DNA from: CAYWXV01 sp964462535
GTDB lineage: Bacteria > Bacteroidota > Ignavibacteria > OLB7
DNA length: 7,407 nt
Assembly (NCBI GenBank): GCA_964462535.1
Contig: CAYWXV010000099.1
Coordinates: 1 to 7,407, forward strand
Reading direction: 5' to 3'
This document shows, in pieces, positions 6,501 through 7,407 of this stretch (positions within the stretch are counted from its first letter, which is position 1; the number at the start of each line of letters is the position of its first letter). Under the pieces are notes generated by a model that was given only the letters and a program-made list of their open reading frames with translations, was not told where the DNA came from and made no database searches. Position numbers and translations under genes: made by a program.

Positions 6501-7407
6501 ACCTTGACCAGGGGGAGTATGCAGAGGCGTTTTGGTGCTTCACAGAGTGGGAGGAGTTAGCCCGGCAATTGGGCGATCTCCTTTTGGTTGCCGGCGCCAT
6601 CGGCAATCGCGGCATCGTCCACTCCCAGCGCGGAGAGTACGCCGAGGCGTTGAATTGCTTTCGGAAGAAGGAGGAGATCGTACGGCAAATTGGCGATCGC
6701 CACCAGATGGCCTCTACCGTTGGCAGTCGCGGCATCATCCATTTCGAATGCGGGGAGTACACCGAGGCGATGGAGTGTTTTCGACGGCAGGAGGAAATCG
6801 CCCGAGAAACGGGTGATGCCAATTTGTCCGCTATCAGTATTGGCAATTGCGGCAACGTTCACATGAGTTGCGGGGAGTATGCCGAGGCATTGGCCTGTTA
6901 CCGGCGGGCGGCGGCGGAGCACCGGGCCATCAACTATCCATATGGACTCACCTACTGGCTGGTAGGTACCGCAGAGGTACTTGTAGACATTGTCCATGCC
7001 AGCGATGAGATGCCGGAGTATCTGTTGGAATATGTGCCTGGGATTTCGGTGGAAACCCCGGAGATAGGGAATGACTGGCGTACTATGGCCCTGCATGTTG
7101 CACGAGAAGCTGCAGAGGAGAGTCTTGCGATCTCGCGTGATCTGTCAAAACCGGATACTCTCTTCATCAGCCAGATACGGTTGGCGCGCATAAGCGCGGC
7201 GGAAGGAGATCACGCGGGAGCACAACAGCGATTGGACGCGCTTCTGGAAGAGACGGTCCAGGACGATAGCCGTGCCGAACTTCATTTCTGGCTCTGGAAG
7301 CTCACAACTAACGAAAGCATCGAGTCGTCATCGCACGCCGAACATCGTGCCCGGGCGCTGGAACTATATCAGTCGCTGGTTGAAAAGACACCGAAGCACG
7401 AGTATCG
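3546..7407 (+). CDS. DUF4062-NACHT(STAND)-TPR protein, paralogue 2 (interrupted by assembly gap; 3' end beyond window)
   Basis: This is a paralogue of the gene before it, with 408 full codons before the N-run and 845 open codons after it (4871-7405). DUF4062 is at the N-terminus and matches paralogue 1 exactly over residues 6-57. The P-loop AESGSGKS is at 4374-4397, and Walker B VIILDGLNQL lies after the gap with its Asp at 4961-4963. The winged-helix-like end LTFFHDYLRRAVEKRYL is near 5525-5575. Nine TPRs follow at 5882-6961, then a tail ending EKTPKHEY at the edge; the first gene has 12 residues after the matching point, so about a dozen codons are missing. The codon phase differs across the N-run, but a run of 100 N is a conventional placeholder. 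The same peptide HPSSFAEHPSSFTEQPSS is read in frame on both sides, so one continuous gene is much more likely than a frameshift. Two in-frame insertions distinguish it: a palindrome at 3947-3970 and a Ser/Pro minisatellite around the gap. No Shine-Dalgarno is seen; its ATG overlaps the stop of a short upstream ORF. Confidence 0.9.
3947..3970 (+). repeat. 24-bp perfect palindrome inserted in frame in gene 2
   Basis: The arms CCCCTCCCTT and AAGGGAGGGG flank CATG, making a perfect self-complementary 24-mer. Partial outer arms (ACCACCCC at 3932, TGGT at 3971) hint at a larger element. It encodes RPSLHEGRGG inside a segment 18 residues longer than in the first gene (between AVL and the FRR motif), with no stop introduced. 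It looks like an interspersed palindromic element that landed in a surface loop of the DUF4062-linked region. Confidence 0.8.
4701..4925 (+). repeat. Heptanucleotide-derived Ser/Pro minisatellite between Walker A and Walker B of gene 2
   Basis: Four perfect TCATCCT units (4701-4728) encode SSFILHPSSF. They lead into imperfect 21-bp units encoding HPSSFAE, HPSSFTE and QPSS. The 55 bases at 4716-4770 are repeated exactly at 4871-4925, on either side of the N-run and in the same codon phase. The first gene has nothing here: FGYLQDRRVVIVIDG passes straight from the preceding helix to Walker B. The tract is therefore an insertion in a loop of the ATPase core. Confidence 0.85.
4771..4870. other. 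Assembly gap (100 N) inside the minisatellite
   Basis: Exactly 100 N, a usual placeholder for a gap of unknown size. It is bounded by two identical 55-bp repeat copies, as expected where an assembler could not cross a tandem array. Reading-frame continuity requires a true length of 2 modulo 3. Confidence 0.9.
5882..6961 (+). repeat. Nine tandem TPR-coding units of exactly 120 bp (gene 2)
   Basis: The GEY-equivalent codons fall at 5912, 6032, 6152, 6272, 6392, 6512, 6632, 6752 and 6872, a strict 120-bp step. The consensus is NRGIVH...RGEYAEAL.CF...EEIAR..GD. The middle and later units are visibly alike; two neighbours (6602-6721 and 6722-6841) share 78 of 120 bases by hand count. Six of nine units carry Cys at the same helix position (ACL, TCF, WCF, NCF, ECF, ACY). 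This is the likely ligand-binding solenoid, two units longer than in the first gene. Confidence 0.88.

Noticed and set aside
6227..7096. Several 90-180-codon minus-strand frames with repetitive peptides
   Set aside because: Their repeats are only the antisense reading of the 120-bp TPR units.

Overview
The window carries two tandem, co-oriented paralogues of one protein architecture: an N-terminal DUF4062 domain, a central NACHT-type (STAND) P-loop ATPase with a winged-helix segment, and a C-terminal array of 40-residue TPR repeats. No other genes are visible. By eye the DNA is moderately GC-rich, with no clear Shine-Dalgarno sequence before either start. It also has 7-nt tandem repeats, small hairpin repeats and a run of exactly 100 N. 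This suggests a draft or metagenomic scaffold of a repeat-rich, free-living bacterium. The phylum cannot be told from this sequence.

Layout. Positions 1-153 are a leader with a C-rich heptanucleotide tract, a 26-codon mini-ORF that copies the family's N-terminus (MPELRVF...), and two identical hairpins. Gene 1 (154-3396, 1080 aa) is complete. The 149-bp spacer (3397-3545) repeats the leader's plan: heptanucleotide tract, a broken copy of the family start (VNEFRVFISS...), and a pair of hairpins. Gene 2 starts at 3546, runs through an assembly gap (4771-4870), and continues open to the window edge, probably about a dozen codons short of its stop.

Gene 2 differs from gene 1 in three ways. A 24-bp perfect palindrome sits in frame in its DUF4062-containing region. 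A Pro/Ser-rich minisatellite sits in frame between Walker A and Walker B, and the assembly gap falls inside it. Its TPR array has nine units against seven, all spaced by exactly 120 bp. The first 52 aligned residues of the DUF4062 domain (6-57) are identical in the two proteins although half the codons differ synonymously, so that module is under very strong constraint.

How they may work (inference). DUF4062-STAND-TPR proteins look like NLR-style sensor-switch-effector proteins: the TPRs would sense a ligand, the ATPase would oligomerise, and the N-terminal domain would act or recruit a partner. A shared N-terminal domain with divergent repeat sensors fits a small paralogous receptor family, perhaps in defence or signalling. 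The leader relics suggest that more copies existed or still exist next to this window.
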